Shown in pieces: positions 25,453 through 37,708 of a stretch of DNA of 64,000 nucleotides; position 1 is the stretch's first letter; each line of letters opens with the position of its first letter. Location: NCBI RefSeq assembly GCF_000764305.2, contig NW_025944986.1, positions 248,001-312,000 on the forward strand, read 5' to 3'. The translations under genes were made by a program, and so were the position numbers. Under the pieces are notes generated by a model, which saw nothing but the letters and a program-made list of their open reading frames with translations, searched no databases and was not told the origin of the DNA. This DNA comes from Hyalella azteca (Eukaryota; Arthropoda; Malacostraca; Amphipoda; Hyalellidae).

Positions 25453-25625
25453 TATATCCGACCACAATCACAACCTTCAACAAATCTGATCACACTCACA
25501 ACCTTCAACCTATCTGACCACACTGACAATTTTATTCGTATCTGACATACTCACAACGTTCAACATATCAGAGTTCACTCATTGCCTTCAACATATCTGT
25601 CATACCACCTTCATTTCCAAGACCT
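25453..25625. repeat. 28-bp minisatellite upstream of gene A
   Basis: Units of the type CACACTCACAACCTTCAAC plus ATATCTGAC, about five and degenerate. The same unit marks the start of every duplicated block in the right half of the window. Confidence 0.75.
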
Positions 25626-25849
25626 ATCTAGATTTATCACAATTTTCAAATAATGAAGTTTTTCGCCATGTTGACTTTAATCAAGTAACGTCATATTTTC
25701 TCAGGATCTTTACAAAACCAATTTCACCTGAAGCCAGCTACAACCGTGTGATGTTTTGATGTTTTTTTTTTCATAACATGCATAATCGTAAAACAAAGCA
25801 TCTCTTATTTTTTATCACACTTCATTCGATCATATCAGATGCCGACATC

Positions 25850-26170
25850 TTTCACATCATTTATCAGACCTCAAGATTGATCGACTGCTGTCGTTTTGTT
25901 AGCTCGCTGCACTTGGACCAACACGCCTGAGGCTCGTAAAAATGAAGGTCACTCGGCGACTACGCAGCTAAGCATATCAAAACGATTGCTTCATTTAAAA
26001 TTCTGCAATAGAATTTACACATGACTAACATCATTAATCAGATCTCAATGTTGATCGACTGCTGTCATTTTGTTAGCTTGCAGCACTTGGACCAACACGC
26101 CTGAGGCTCGTAAAATGAACGTCGCTCTGGAACAACGCAGCTAAGCATGTCAGCCCCTTTGCTTTTCTTA
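25850..26170 (+). repeat. 170-200-bp satellite upstream of gene A, 2 copies
   Basis: The core CACTTGGACCAACACGCCTG, then AGGCTCGTAAAATGAA and ACGCAGCTAAGCATGTCAG, recurs about 175 bp apart. Copies also lie at 36.0, 43.6, 58.6-60.7 and 62.9-63.4 kb. Confidence 0.85.
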
Positions 26171-26899
26171 TAATTCCGAAATAGAAAAAACATGGGAGAT
26201 CTTGGAATTCAATGCAAGTCGTATTTTTGCCCTTGCAGACTGTTTGGCTGAGGCGCTCGTACTGTACGACTAGAATGTAATATGTGGCGAGAGTTTAGAG
26301 ATTAAATTTCGTGTACATAAGGTCACGGAAAAATCCTTGTTCAATTCGTGACGAGACAATATTTGTTACATATAATTCTGTCAATAAATAAAATTTAGTC
26401 GATGTTTTTAGTTATAATCAGAAAAATGCTTCAGGTGAATTCTTGAATCACACGAGTATAAGATGTAATTATATTCATTTCGAAAGTGAGAGCTATGATA
26501 TTTTACAAGTGATTTAACGAATCGTTGTCGACCGACATGTGACCCATAGAATTACGGGATGATGACGCAAATGATGATCGTGGTGATATGCAAATGTTGA
26601 CAAATGATGACTCGTGAGTGTGAAGACATTTTTAATTATAATGCAGCTTATATTATGATAACTTAAGTTATGGAGTTTTTAATTTTCCTACTGTCATCGA
26701 AGCTTCTGTTCTTGAATGAGAAATGTTAAATAACTTGCACCTTTGAACCTGCAGTATTAGTCACTTTACAAATTATTACCAATGCATAACTTAATGGTAG
26801 TATTTAATAATTTGCAACTTGTCTTATTAAGAAAAGATGTGCAAGCATCGAGCACTGGAACTGTAATGTAACCGAATTATTAATTTTATTCGAATCATA

Positions 26900-26972
26900 T
26901 CGCACCGCTGCCACGACCTGCCATCGCACCGCTGCCACGACCTGCCATCGCACCGCTGCCACGACCACAGAG
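26900..26972 (+). repeat. 24-bp GC-rich array before gene A, 3 copies
   Basis: The unit contains CGACCTGCCATCGCACCG. The array abuts unrelated AT-rich sequence at about 26898, and ATCGCACCGCTG starts the first, incomplete unit. The TATA box and leader of paralogs B-D are missing. Confidence 0.85.
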
Positions 26973-26977
26973 AAAAG

Positions 26978-29281
26978 ATGACGCGAGCTCTGATGCTTCT
27001 GATCGCCGCCGCCGCTGTCTCGTCCGCGGCGTAAGTGATTCGTTTGCAAGTCAATCGACGATGTGATATTGACAAGATTTGAGAACGTAATTGTTACTAA
27101 TTCATATATGTCGTAATTATTTTGATTGTGTTATATTTGATTTAAATTAACGATTTCACTGAAGAATGACCCATATTTAGAGTAATAGACTGTGATTTTG
27201 CAATTTCGATATAGCGCGAAAATTATTTAATTTAGATTGTATTATTGCTTCATCATACCTGAGTGTCTGAACCTTGATCATTGCAACGTTTATACGTTAT
27301 TTCCTGATGGTTTAACGATAAAATTAGAATGTGAAGAGCTGTATTCAGGCAGTTGTTTTGAAATATAATATCGTGTATATTTTCAAACGTTTTCCACATT
27401 TCAAACGTTTTCCAATTTTCAAACGTCAAAATTTTTCAAACGTTTTCCACATTTCATAGATGAAGGCCCTTGCTAATTTCATACACTGAAATTATTATTT
27501 TGAAATTTTTTGCAGAGGTGCATCTCCTTGTAGAGATGCTGTGAATGCGGGATACCTCGGCGTTACGCATAGCGTGGGCTCCAATAATTGCTATCTGCAG
27601 TACAAAACGGACTGGGACAAGTTTTCTTCAAGTGAGTTCAAAAGGAGTTAGTTAATTTGCATATATTTGTTCTTATTACTATTAACATAATTCCAACCTT
27701 TATTGATCGATTGTGTGTCTAAGCTCAACAACCAATACTTTAATTTAATATGTGAGGCAAACCACCTCGACTATGTGGGAGTAAGTTGACAACATATTGA
27801 AATTTACATCTTTTGGATTTATCTACTTCTTGTTAACGGATGCCATACACACTTAATATTTTTATTGAGCTAATTTCCTACACCTATTAAGCATTTTAAG
27901 CGAGCCTATACGAATAGAAACTCGTTTCAACATGACATCGACAGATGATCATTCAAAAACTACGTAATTTCCATAGACGCTTTGTGCAAACTGAAATGAA
28001 CAGATTTAAATTTCATTTTCTCAACATTAAATTTTGATTTCCAATCGGTATGTATTGCTGGAGACTTCTAACAAGCAGCTTCATTGGCGATTGGCAGCTT
28101 CTAATGACGAATTGATTGGCATATCAGTGGTGCTCAAGATTTATTGTCCTCAATTTTAAAGTTACTGATGATTTGTGAGCGTCGGTTTTGCCTTGCAAGA
28201 TCTTTGTTGAGATTCAGCCTGTGATTTTTCATCATTGTGTAGAAACTGTAGATGGTTGTAATTTTGTGCTTATTCATGAATGTGTAGATGATAGCAATAC
28301 CAAACCCATCGACTTCATTTTTTCGCAAACAGTTTCAAAATGCTCCAACTTTACAAGTGTGACTGGGTACGATGCAGCAACGTGTGATCCGCTTGTGTTC
28401 AATTTCTCCAAGTGCTCATTGCAAGCACTCAAGCTCGTGAGTATTTCGGCATCCTGGCGCACTGAACAAATCGTGCAATTACTTTAGCATTGGTATAGAC
28501 ATGAACAATTTCGCCCAGGTGCTAATTTAGAACCCAATCTGCATTTTTACGGTGTGTTCAATCCCGATTTTTGACCGCTGAATTTATATATGTAGCGTTT
28601 TCTTAAACATTATCAGTGAGCTGCAATGGGATATTATAGATGTAGTTTACTTTGTAAAGCATAACTCTTGACCATACAAGTTTGCTTGTTTGCATGAAGA
28701 ATACGATTTTTTTCAAAATCTCCCGATCCAGGGAGCCCACAATTCTTGCGGTCTCTCAAATTTCACCCCGCAAAACATTTAGTACTTGTTTATTTTTCTT
28801 AAAGTACTAACTTATTGTAATTTTTTGCAAAAGAAAGAAATCCCCAACCCCCAAAAATGAGCGTATCTGCTGCTTATTTTTTCTATTCTAATAGTTATTT
28901 CCATACCCTTCTTTCCTCAACAGCTGAAACCCGGCAACACATTGGACGATGCGGCTTTCCAGACACTTGCGCTGAATAACCAATGCAGCACTGATCCCAA
29001 CTTCGCAAAGGCTTACCCGAAGTGCAAAAGCTCCACCATGAAATATTTGAACGTGAGTCCTACCAAATGTGTTTATTATCTTATCAAACTCGCGCAACAA
29101 CTTTTTGTTCTACATATCACAAACATTAAAAATAAAGAAATTAGCTATCACGAGAGATAATTCAAGCAGATTAATAGATCATATCAAACTTTAAACGTGC
29201 CTGACTATAAAAGCTCATGATTTAAATTTTACGTCGCAGTTTCTCCGGCTCTTCGTGTGCCTCAAGGCTGCCGTTCCCTAA
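26978..29281 (+). CDS. Secreted eight-cysteine protein, paralog A (five exons, 147 aa)
   Basis: Exons 26978-27030, 27516-27631, 28333-28436, 28924-29052 and 29240-29281; all junctions are GT-AG and the joined frame of 444 nt is open to TAA. The N-terminus MTRALMLLIAAAAVSSA is a signal peptide with an alanine-rich core, likely cut near the end of exon 1. The mature part has eight Cys with spacing 19-15-13-9-27-12-15, and conserved words GYDAATCDP, KCSLQ, FAKAYPKCK and RLFVCL. No transmembrane segment is seen after the signal. I do not recognise the family; a disulfide-rich, probably helical extracellular protein fits best. Intron 1 has extra copies of a TTTCAAACGTTTTCC word compared with B. 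Its upstream promoter region is deleted relative to B-D, so expression is doubtful although the coding sequence is intact. Confidence 0.85.
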
Positions 29282-30112
29282 TCCGCTCACCCAATGGAGG
29301 GAAATCTACTGACACGGAACAAGACTGGATGAACTCGCTCGCACTCTTCGTGCAAGGGATTTTCATATTCCTATATTATATTCATGGTGTTTCCTCAATA
29401 ATGTAATTTTTCCTGAGAAAAGCTATGAGAACATCATCAATGCATAATATTTCGGTGAAATAATGTTATTTGCACTGCTCTATTTAAAGCGCCAATTTAG
29501 AATGGTGCAGAGAATGTTGACAATATCACTAATAGAATGGTGCACCTTGTTGACAATATCAGTAATAGATTAGATGATTGTAATATTTGTGATGAACTAA
29601 GATCAGTAATCGACGTTACCAGTTGCATCACCTCCTAAGTACGGATAGGTCCTACTGTCACGCTAGCCAGATCGAAGTCCGGATAGTTGTTGTACAGTCG
29701 CTCCAATTGTCTATTCATGGAATACTTAGGATGAAGTGGGATATTAAATGAAGGCAATATATTTACAACACGTGTAATTAATAAATAGTTAAAATGGTTT
29801 GTGAACAAATTACAGTCTTTGACATTGGAATGCGAGAAAGCTAAAGCAGTGAATGAGAACACTTGCTGGACAATAAATCAGAAAACCCCTTTAAGTACCC
29901 ATCCCTAAAAAAGTTTTGTCAACAATCTAAAAAACTATATGATTCTCTTATTAACGCATGACACAACCCACCCTCAAGCCTCAAATTAGGTACTCAGTGC
30001 GCCGGTTAGGTCCTAGCAAATTTTACTGACAGCTAGCCAAATGTGGACGCATGCCGAAGGCCAGCTTCACACCTTACTCACATATCTTTGCGTGTGTGAG
30101 CTCACTATAGAG
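29282..30112 (+). other. Conserved 3' flank of block A
   Basis: It follows the same order as the flanks of B and C: TCCGCTCACCCAATGGAGG after the stop, then AATATTTGTGATGAACTAAG near 29587. It holds the probable 3' UTR and no other gene. I could not pick a polyadenylation signal with confidence. Confidence 0.55.
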
Positions 30113-30846
30113 CAGAGGTCTCCAAACTACGGCCCGCGGGCCGGATCCGGCCCGCGGCTATAGGTTCCATCCGGCCCGCCCAGGATATCTCGTATTTCAA
30201 CATAATGTGTACAAAAATCGAGCGTGGCATTTATTTCTGGTTACTCATGAACTAAAAACAGTAAATGGGCGTGACTGGTGTCTGTGGTTAGGTGTTGTCA
30301 CGATTCTTTGAACTCCGAGCAGAAATCGAAATTTTCCTGAAGGAAAAGAATCGACCCCAGCCGCTACTCACACACGACGAATGGCTTTGAAAATTATCTT
30401 TTCCTGTGGATCTGACCACACACATGAATGAGTTTAATCTTAGGTTGCAAGACAAAACAGCGCACATTTGCGACATGTTTCCCCAAGTGAATGAGTTTCG
30501 ACACAAGCTGTTTTTGTTTGAGACCCAGTTGATGAGGAACTGTTTCACGCACTTTCCATGTTGTGAAAAGTTTGAGCGAGAAACTTAAGTATATAAGAGC
30601 CGTGCATATCACCCCAATAAATGATTAGGCTCTAAGATTAAGCAACGACTAAGCGACGAAAGATTGTGTTCAGTTGCTCCGTAACACGTAAGTTCAGAAT
30701 GAAATATTTATTCGTGCGATAATTTTGACTACCACATTTATTCGTAATTTGTGCAACTCCCCCCTCCGCCCATGAACTTCTCCGGCCCGTGAAGGTTTCA
30801 GAAAGCTTGCTAATGGCCCTTGGTGAAAAAAGTTTGGAGACCCCTG
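30113..30846 (+). mobile_element. hAT transposon, internally deleted (GTF2IRD2-like transposase remnant)
   Basis: Terminal inverted repeats CAGAGGTCTCCAAA and TTTGGAGACCCCTG, flanked by near-identical 8-bp target duplications CTATAGAG and CTATATAG. Inside, on plus from about 30303 to 30588, a remnant reads EIEIFLKEKNRPQPLLTHDE, one stop, then DLTTHMNEFNLRLQDKTAHI, FRHKLFLFETQL and FTHFPCCEKF. This is the hAT transposase type annotated as GTF2IRD2-like. Most of the transposase is gone, so the copy is non-autonomous. Blocks B and C carry the empty site. Confidence 0.9.
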
Positions 30847-30854
30847 CTATATAG

Positions 30855-31100
30855 AGCATAGCAGCCTACCCAGCAGGCATCTAACGTTGAAACAACGTTA
30901 AAACGACGAATATATCATCTGAATTTCAGAATGAAATGTTGATCAATCAAAATTAGGCCTTGAATCAATATCGCAATGTGACCAACACTCGAAGAGACGT
31001 AATACAACTTAATTTCAACGTTGAAGCAACGTCGATCTTGGTACGTTGAAGATTGATCTATTTTCCAGCGTTGAACCAACGTTGTCACACCACAATTTAT
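30855..31100. repeat. CAACGTTG-rich palindromic repeat, block A (one 51-bp unit)
   Basis: It starts with one copy of the CAGCCTACCCAGCAGGCAT unit, followed by several odd palindromes of type ACGTTGAANCAACGT (near 30890, 31018, 31050 and 31070). The same element follows B and C. Confidence 0.75.
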
Positions 31101-32130
31101 TGATATATTCATGGATATGTGAATATTTTTCTCAGCCTATATGTTCAAACGTTTCTTGAGTAACATATTTTTCTACTTATAATTTTTATGCCAAGTTTAT
31201 GTAAAAAGAACTAAATTAAATTTTTACCTTGGAACCTTGATTATCGAATTGCAAATCTCATTTATGCCCTAATAAATTAATGGGCTTACATGCTTTCAAG
31301 ATCAACACATTAAAAAAGGAGGATACATCAATTTCAGAATTTATTAAATTATATCATCGTTCATTAATTGCTCGTGAATGAAAATGAAACCAATAATATA
31401 TACGTTTCGTTACAATTGCGACGTATTTTTGTTTACAATTCTTGATAATATATGGAGATAATTCAAGCAATATGAATTTTGAACCTATTTATTCTCGTGC
31501 AAATATGAATTGGGTTTATCAAGTCATTCGAACATATTTCGATGTCGAAAATCAGGTTGAAAAGCATCAGTTAGTATTAATTCTAAATCCTTATGCCTTG
31601 AATGAAATACGGCAAATAAGAATATTACGTATGGATCGAGGTACGATCGTTCAATCTCAATATTTTCTTAAGTCCTGAATAATTTTGTAAAAACATTGAA
31701 CGCTAAACTACTACTGACCAAATATTTGTTCAGGCAATGGTTAGAGTCATTATGATAACCCGGACCTTAAACTATGATTTTGTATCTAACTGGGTGGACG
31801 ACGAAGAAAAATAATATGCTTACTAATCTTGCGATAGTTGGCAATGATTTGCAACAGCAGACCGACGTATCCAACATGCCCCCTGCGGCAAACTGTTAAA
31901 TTCAAATAGTATATTGATTTAATGTGCTAATTTTTAGCTCATCTTGGATGATAAATAAATTACAACTAATAATACTTATTAACGACTTTTATTAAGTATA
32001 AGTCGGCAGCATGAAGCAGGTAACCGGTTGTACCCTGAGCACGCGACCTGCAAGTGGTGACGATATGTGACGGGGCGGTGCTGTAGCGGTGTCTCTGAAG
32101 TAGCGGTCTCTGGACTCAGCATCGCGTCCG
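31101..32130. other. Block A distal flank and intergenic
   Basis: Up to about 31740 it aligns by eye to 42030-42660 of block B (for example AACCAATAATATATACGTTTC). Beyond that it is unique and without a gene. Confidence 0.5.
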
Positions 32131-32279
32131 GGGGCCATAATTTCAAAATTCGCTAAGTGAACGTAAGTACTTACGCTCTATTTTCTTGTCTATGATTGGT
32201 GGATTTATCTTGAAAGACCGTCGATGATTGGCTGATGAACTAACGATCTCGTTTTTTTTTTTTTAAAGTATGGGTCCGG
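32131..32279 (-). mobile_element. MITE copy 6
   Basis: Minus-strand copy of the family at 8567. It starts GGGCCATAATTTCAAAATTC and contains ACGTAAGTACTTACG. A run of about 14 T lies near its other end, where the family normally has TTTTTTTGAAAG. Confidence 0.75.
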
Positions 32280-32980
32280 GCGTCAGCAGATTGAAAAATC
32301 CACTTACTCGTTCTTGCCTCAGTCCAATGTTGGCCATCCTACGTCTGGCTGCATGCTTCTATCACTCTCTCCTCATACCGTGCACGCTGTCTACGCTTGC
32401 ATTTAAGAAAACTTAATTTAATATGATTTATCTAAACCTTTAATCTTGATAATTGGCAGGAGTAAAGCTATCGGTGAAACTATTCGTAATGTTACTTATG
32501 AGAAGAATTGAGTTAGTTAATTGAATTATGGAAAAATTAATTTAAAATTCATTTTGCACTATCTTTGTTGCTTCGGTAACATTAATAGTTAGCTTAATAG
32601 CTAAGGGTCGGAATATTAAATGTCTGAATATAAATTTTGTTTCGCGTAATTCCAGAAGATTACCTTTAATGAGAAATTTTAATTTAAAACCAAATGAATC
32701 TGTTTATTGTCCAACATATTTAAGATTTGCAATGCCTGCAATGGTTCTTACCTTTTGAACAATTTTTATTGCATTTTAATGGAACAACAGGAATGAATTT
32801 ATCTATAAAAACGTGTAGCCACCAATGCTAATGACCCGTAGTATTGAACTTCGATGTATAGCGCCTCGCAGATGAACATATATCAATGCTTTAACAAGAT
32901 GAGAACCTTCATCGTACCTGAAAGACGCACAGCTTTCAACGCATCTGATAACTCTCAAAACGTTTACGTATCTGAACACA
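32280..32980. other. Intergenic, nothing recognised
   Basis: AT-rich. No gene or repeat seen until the minisatellite begins. Confidence 0.4.
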
Positions 32981-32984
32981 CTTA

Positions 32985-33345
32985 ACAACCTTAAACATAT
33001 CTGACCACACTCACAACCATAAACGTATCTGACCATCATCGCAACCTTCAACGTATTTGACCACACTCACAACCATCAGAGTGAGTGTGGTGGTTGTGAA
33101 GGTTGTGAGTGTGGACTCCACACTCACAACCTTCAAAATATCTGACCACACTCACAACCTTCTACATATCTGATCACACTCACAACCATCAGAGTGAGTG
33201 TGGTGGTTGTGAAGGTTGTGAGTGTGGACTTCACACTCACAACCTTCAAAATATCTAACCACACTCACAACCTTCAAAATATCTAACCACACTCACAACC
33301 TTCTAAATATCTGATCACACTCACAACCTTGAACATATCCTGTAA
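32985..33345. repeat. 28-bp minisatellite with internal inversions
   Basis: Units CACACTCACAACCTTCAAC plus ATATCTGAC. At 33061-33120 and again at 33175-33240 the array switches strand and back, giving two nearly identical hairpin-forming segments (GAGTGAGTGTGGTGGTTGTG facing CACAACCATCAGAGTG). Confidence 0.8.
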
Positions 33346-33368
33346 GTCTCACAAGTGTTGTGTGTAAG

Positions 33369-34518
33369 GTGATTTCCCAGGAGGCAGAAGACAACGTGTC
33401 ATTAACGGAACCGTATCAGACTGGGTAACTGTGCGCAGTGGCGTACCGCAAGGAAGCGTTCTTGGGCCTTTTTTGTTTGTCGCTTATATAAATGATCTAC
33501 CAGAAGTAGTGTCAAGCGTGTGCTCCATGTATGCCGATGAGACAAAAGTTTATAGTACAGTTAAGGATGCGTCAAATAAAAGGCAACTGTAAAATTATCT
33601 TGATAGTTTAGTTGACAGAGCTGATGCGTGGCAGCTGCGTTTCAATGCTGACAAGTGTATAGTACATCACCTCGGCAAGAACAATGAACAGCAAGCTTAC
33701 AGCATGAGAAGACACGGTTGCAACGAGAGGGTTATGATTGAGAAGTCTTGCGTGGAAAAAGATCTTAGAGTTTGTGTCGACAAGGAGCTAAAATTTTATA
33801 GGCATATTGAAACGCAAGTTAATACATTCAATAAACTGCTTGGGCTAATCAGACGCTCCTACGAGTACTTAGATATAGAAATGACGAAGCTGTTGTTCAC
33901 CTCTGTCGTGCGCCCGAACCTTGAGTTTGGAAACGTCGCGTGGTCACCGAGACTTGAAAAGGACAAAAATTTAGTTGAGAGCGTTCAAAGACGTGCAACA
34001 AGGATAATTCCAGGCTTAAAGGGCAAGTCTTATGAAGAAAGATTGAAGATTATGAAGCTTTCCAGTCTCCGTTATAGTCGCCTGCGTGGTGACCTCATTG
34101 AAGTATACAAGTATAATCATGGTTTGTACAAGGTCCCAGAAGGATTACTAGAATTTGAAACAAGAACCAACATCAGGGGCCACAGCTATAAACTAAAAAA
34201 AACTGCTGTACAACTTATCCACGCAACAACATTTCTTCCCGCTTCGAGTCACTGACATGTGGAACAGACTCCCTGAAGATATTGTTGACGCTCCGAGTAT
34301 GAACACGTTTAAGAACAGACTAGACAAGGCCATGCATGAGCATATGTTCAGTCTTAAAATGCCTCGTATCCTACGGAACAACCGAAAAGAATCGATTTTA
34401 AATCTACCGTCTGTTGAAAAGATTTTATCAAAAGGCCAGTCTAGTCAAGAAAAGTACAAGAATCGGCGACAGGCCTATCCAGGCCTATTCTTCAATGCCG
34501 AAGTTACTATACTATACC
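33369..34518 (+). mobile_element. CR1/Jockey-like LINE, 5'-truncated pseudogene
   Basis: The RT region reads VRSGVPQGSVLGP, FVAYINDLPEVVSSV, and YADE in place of the catalytic YADD, followed by a stop. Then come WQLRFNADKC, VQRRATRIIPGLKGKSYEE and GDLIEVYKYNHGLYK. A frameshift near 34240 leads to the C-terminus MWNRLPEDIVDAPSMNTFKN. The 3' tail is AAGAATCGGCGACAGGCCTA and ends in TACTATACTATAC. The copy is dead: catalytic Asp lost, stop and frameshift. It sits inside the 28-bp array. Confidence 0.9.
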
Positions 34519-34640
34519 ATATCTGACCACACTCGCAACCTTCAACATAGATGAGAACACTCCTGACCTTCAACGTATCTGGCCAAACTTTCCACCTTCA
34601 ATGTATCTGACAGACGCACAACCTTCGCCGTAGCTGACTA
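34519..34640. repeat. 28-bp minisatellite, continuation after the LINE
   Basis: About four units resuming directly after the LINE tail with ATATCTGACCACACTCGCAA. Confidence 0.75.
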
Positions 34641-35030
34641 ATGTTCCTATTGGTTCAGGTTCAAACGGGTGGGTTAATTGATTCATTGACGGTAACTTCC
34701 AGTGGGTGTTAGGGTTATTATGATTTGTCCAGGTTCCAAGTTTATTAGGTAGAACAGCAGAAGAGAGGAGGGAAGTTCTCCTACAAATAAACACCCATTT
34801 AACTAAATTAATTAAACACAATAACCAGACAAGTACAACAATAATTTAAACATATTCTCGCAGTTATTCTATTTCAAATCAGAGCACCTAGACACTTACC
34901 AAGAGCAAGAACACAAGCGGCTGTCTTCAGTAAGGATCAACGAATGACCAAACCGTAAAACAAGTCCTTCCAATACTTTGGTTGATGTTGCCAGAACATG
35001 TGCTACAGGATTCCTTAAACTGAAATTCAT
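34641..35030. other. Insertion in block B relative to block C
   Basis: In block C, GTAGCTGACCACACTCACAG is continuous. In block B about 390 bp separate GTAGCTGACTAA from CTGACCACACTCACAG. The insert begins near TGTTCC and ends near GCCAGAACA, which would suit a solo LTR, but I cannot define a clean target duplication. Confidence 0.4.
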
Positions 35031-35999
35031 TGCACTGACCACACTCACAGTCTTATGCGTATCTGACCACATTCTCAAACTCACATCTGACAGACGTACA
35101 ACCTCCAACGTATCTGACCAACGTATCGAGCGCTTCATCAAAGCGCTGAAATTTTCTTCCTATGTCACTCCCGCTACAATATTGCATAATATTTTAGGAC
35201 ACTAACGTCCAGAGTTAATTTTTTCATTATCAAAGAACTTTGCGAGGGTTAAATATATTCGATGCTTATCTCATAATTCGGCGATATTGTAGCGGGAGAA
35301 CTACGCTCCACACACAAAGTTACTGGGTCTCTGCAAGCGGGCCCTAACGTACGAGGATGAATCGCAATGGATCAGGGAATCTTCAAAGACCACACGATAT
35401 ATTTAAATTTCATGGAGCATCCGCAGCCACAACATAAGACTATAAACTAAATGCGTATAGGTTTACGAGTACAGACAATAAATAGACATTAAATACAGAT
35501 ATATATGGACATTACAAAGTGTAGTAGGTCAGGCAAAGATAGGCTGCTTACCAGCAATCCGCTGCTTCCCGAGAAAACTCCCTGCGCATACTTCTCGGCC
35601 CGATACACAATCATCACTATGAGTTTTGCTCATCTCGCCTTAATAACTAGTGCTGATTTATCACGCAATTGAATTTGTTGCGGTCTAGTCACACAGTTAA
35701 AATTTGCCAGGCATAGGTACCACACCATTCCAAATTGGATCTTTAAACCACGAGAATTCCATAATTCATCTTAATTCATCATAACAGTCGAATAATGAAG
35801 TCGAGTAGTTTTCAATGTTGATTATGAAGAAGTGATGTCATATTTTCTCTGGCTCTTTGCAGGACCAACATCACATGCAACCAACCGGCTACCACCTCGT
35901 AATAAATATATATATATATTTTTCAAAACAAGCGTAATCGCAAAACAAAGCCTCTCTTCTTTTTGATTACTTTGCAAATGATCATATCAGATGCCGTCA
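35031..35999. other. Block B upstream flank with a second unclassified insertion
   Basis: 28-bp units occupy 35031-35125. Segment about 35285-35625 has no counterpart in block C, starts at TGTAGCGGGAGAACTACGC and is richer in GC. It may be a retroelement LTR, but this is unproven. The rest aligns to 43080-43600. Confidence 0.4.
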
Positions 36000-36520
36000 T
36001 CATTAACATAATTTATCAGACCTCAAGATTTATCGTGTGCTGTCATTTTTTTAGTTCGCTGCACGTGGCCCAACACGCCTGATGCTCGTAAAATGCATAT
36101 CTCACTGCGACGACGCAGCTAAGCATGTCAGTCCTTTTGCTTCATTTATAATTCTGCAATAGAATTTACTCATCACCAACATAATTAATCAGAACTCAAG
36201 ATTAATCGACTGCTGTCGTTTTGTTAGCTTGCAGCACTTGGACCAACACGCCTGAGGCTCGTAAAATGAAAAGTCGCTCCGTGTCTATACGCAGCTAAGC
36301 ATGTCAGTTCCCTTGGTTCATTTATAATTCTACAATAGAAAAAATAAATGAGATCATTGAATGAAATGTACACATCATTAACATCATTTATCAGACCTCA
36401 AGATTTATCGTGTGCTGTCATTTTGTTAGCTTGCTGCACTTGGACCAACGCGCCTGAGGCTCGTAAAATGAACATCTCTCTGCGACGACGCAGCTATGAA
36501 TGCCAGTCTTTTGCTTCACT
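36000..36520 (+). repeat. 170-200-bp satellite upstream of gene B, 3 copies
   Basis: Three copies of the CACTTGGACCAACACGCCTG core family (one altered to CACGTGGCCCAACACG), spaced by about 190-200 bp. Confidence 0.85.
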
Positions 36521-37580
36521 GGTAATTCTGCAAAAGAAAAAAAGAATATCCTGGAATTTAATCTACGTGGTATTCTTGCCCTCTCAGACGATCCGGTTGA
36601 GGCGCTCGTATACTGTACGACAAAGATGTAATATGCGGCGAAAGTTTAGAGATTAAATTTCGTGTACAGTCACGGAAAAATCCTTGATCTATTTCATGAG
36701 GAGACAATATTTTTAAATATAATTCTGTCAATAAATAAAATTTAGTAAATTTCTTAAGTTATTGTCAGAAAAATGATTTAGGTGAATTCTTGCATCAGAT
36801 GAGTATAAGATGTAATTATTCTTATTAGTGAGAGCTATGATGTTTTACAAGGGCTTTAACGAGTCATTGCCGACCGACATGGGACCCATGGAATTATGGA
36901 ATGATGACTCAAACGATGATCATGGTGACATGGAAATGATGACCCGTGAGTGTGGACAATTTTTTATTAGAATGCAGCTCATTTTATGAATGACTTCAGT
37001 CATAAAGTTTTTAATTCACCTATTGTCATCGCAGCTTCAGTTTCTAAGGAATGTTAAATAACTTGCAACTTTGATCCTGCAGTATTAACCACTTCACAAA
37101 TTATTAACAATGCAATACTCAATGGTAGTATTTCGTAATTTGCGACTTGTCGAATAAGCAAAAGATGTCTAAGTACCGAGCACCGGAACTGTAATGTAAC
37201 CAATAAATTAATTTTATTCGACTGCTTAAATTAACTAATTGCAATTGTTTTTGACGCAGTACACATCATTCGCCTTCTTAGTGGTCCAATCTTTCACACC
37301 ATCTGAGTGAAATTGAGATAAAAATTTAGAAAATTATTAGCCATAAGAATATTTATTATTAATTGGCATCGGTCTTGTAGACAATAAATATTGTTCTATA
37401 TGCTATCATCTGCCGAATCCAGATTTTACAACAGTATGGAGTTTTTTATATTCGAAAAAATAGTTATGATATATTTTGCCCAAAGAAAAGAAATCATCGA
37501 AAAGACATCAAGTCATATTCGGGAACACAAGTTTCCGAAATTCACTCTGTCCATTCTATCCTTCAGATTTTAGCTTTGTA

Positions 37581-37588
37581 TATTTATA
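37581..37588 (+). promoter_or_regulatory. Candidate TATA box of gene B
   Basis: TATTTATA within TTTGTATATTTATA, 400 bp before the ATG. D keeps the same word on its strand and C has TATATA at the matching place. In C and D the distance to the ATG is 307-308 bp; the extra 92-93 bp in B equals about four more 24-bp units. Confidence 0.5.
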
Positions 37589-37708
37589 AACATCAAAATT
37601 GATGATGATTCTGCACGCATGTGTGCACAATCTATCATTAATCACATCGTCTGACGCATTTCTTAACACCTGTCCCAATATATCCAAAGCCTATAACATG
37701 GCCACCAC

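Noticed and set aside
28188..28487. 99-codon single frame over exon 3 of gene A
   Set aside because: Contains the true exon but runs through intron on both sides; splice sites at 28333 and 28436 are conserved in all four paralogs.
34641..35000. Solo LTR in block B
   Set aside because: TGTTCC and GAACA ends are suggestive, but no target-site duplication or second copy could be shown; kept only as an unclassified insertion.
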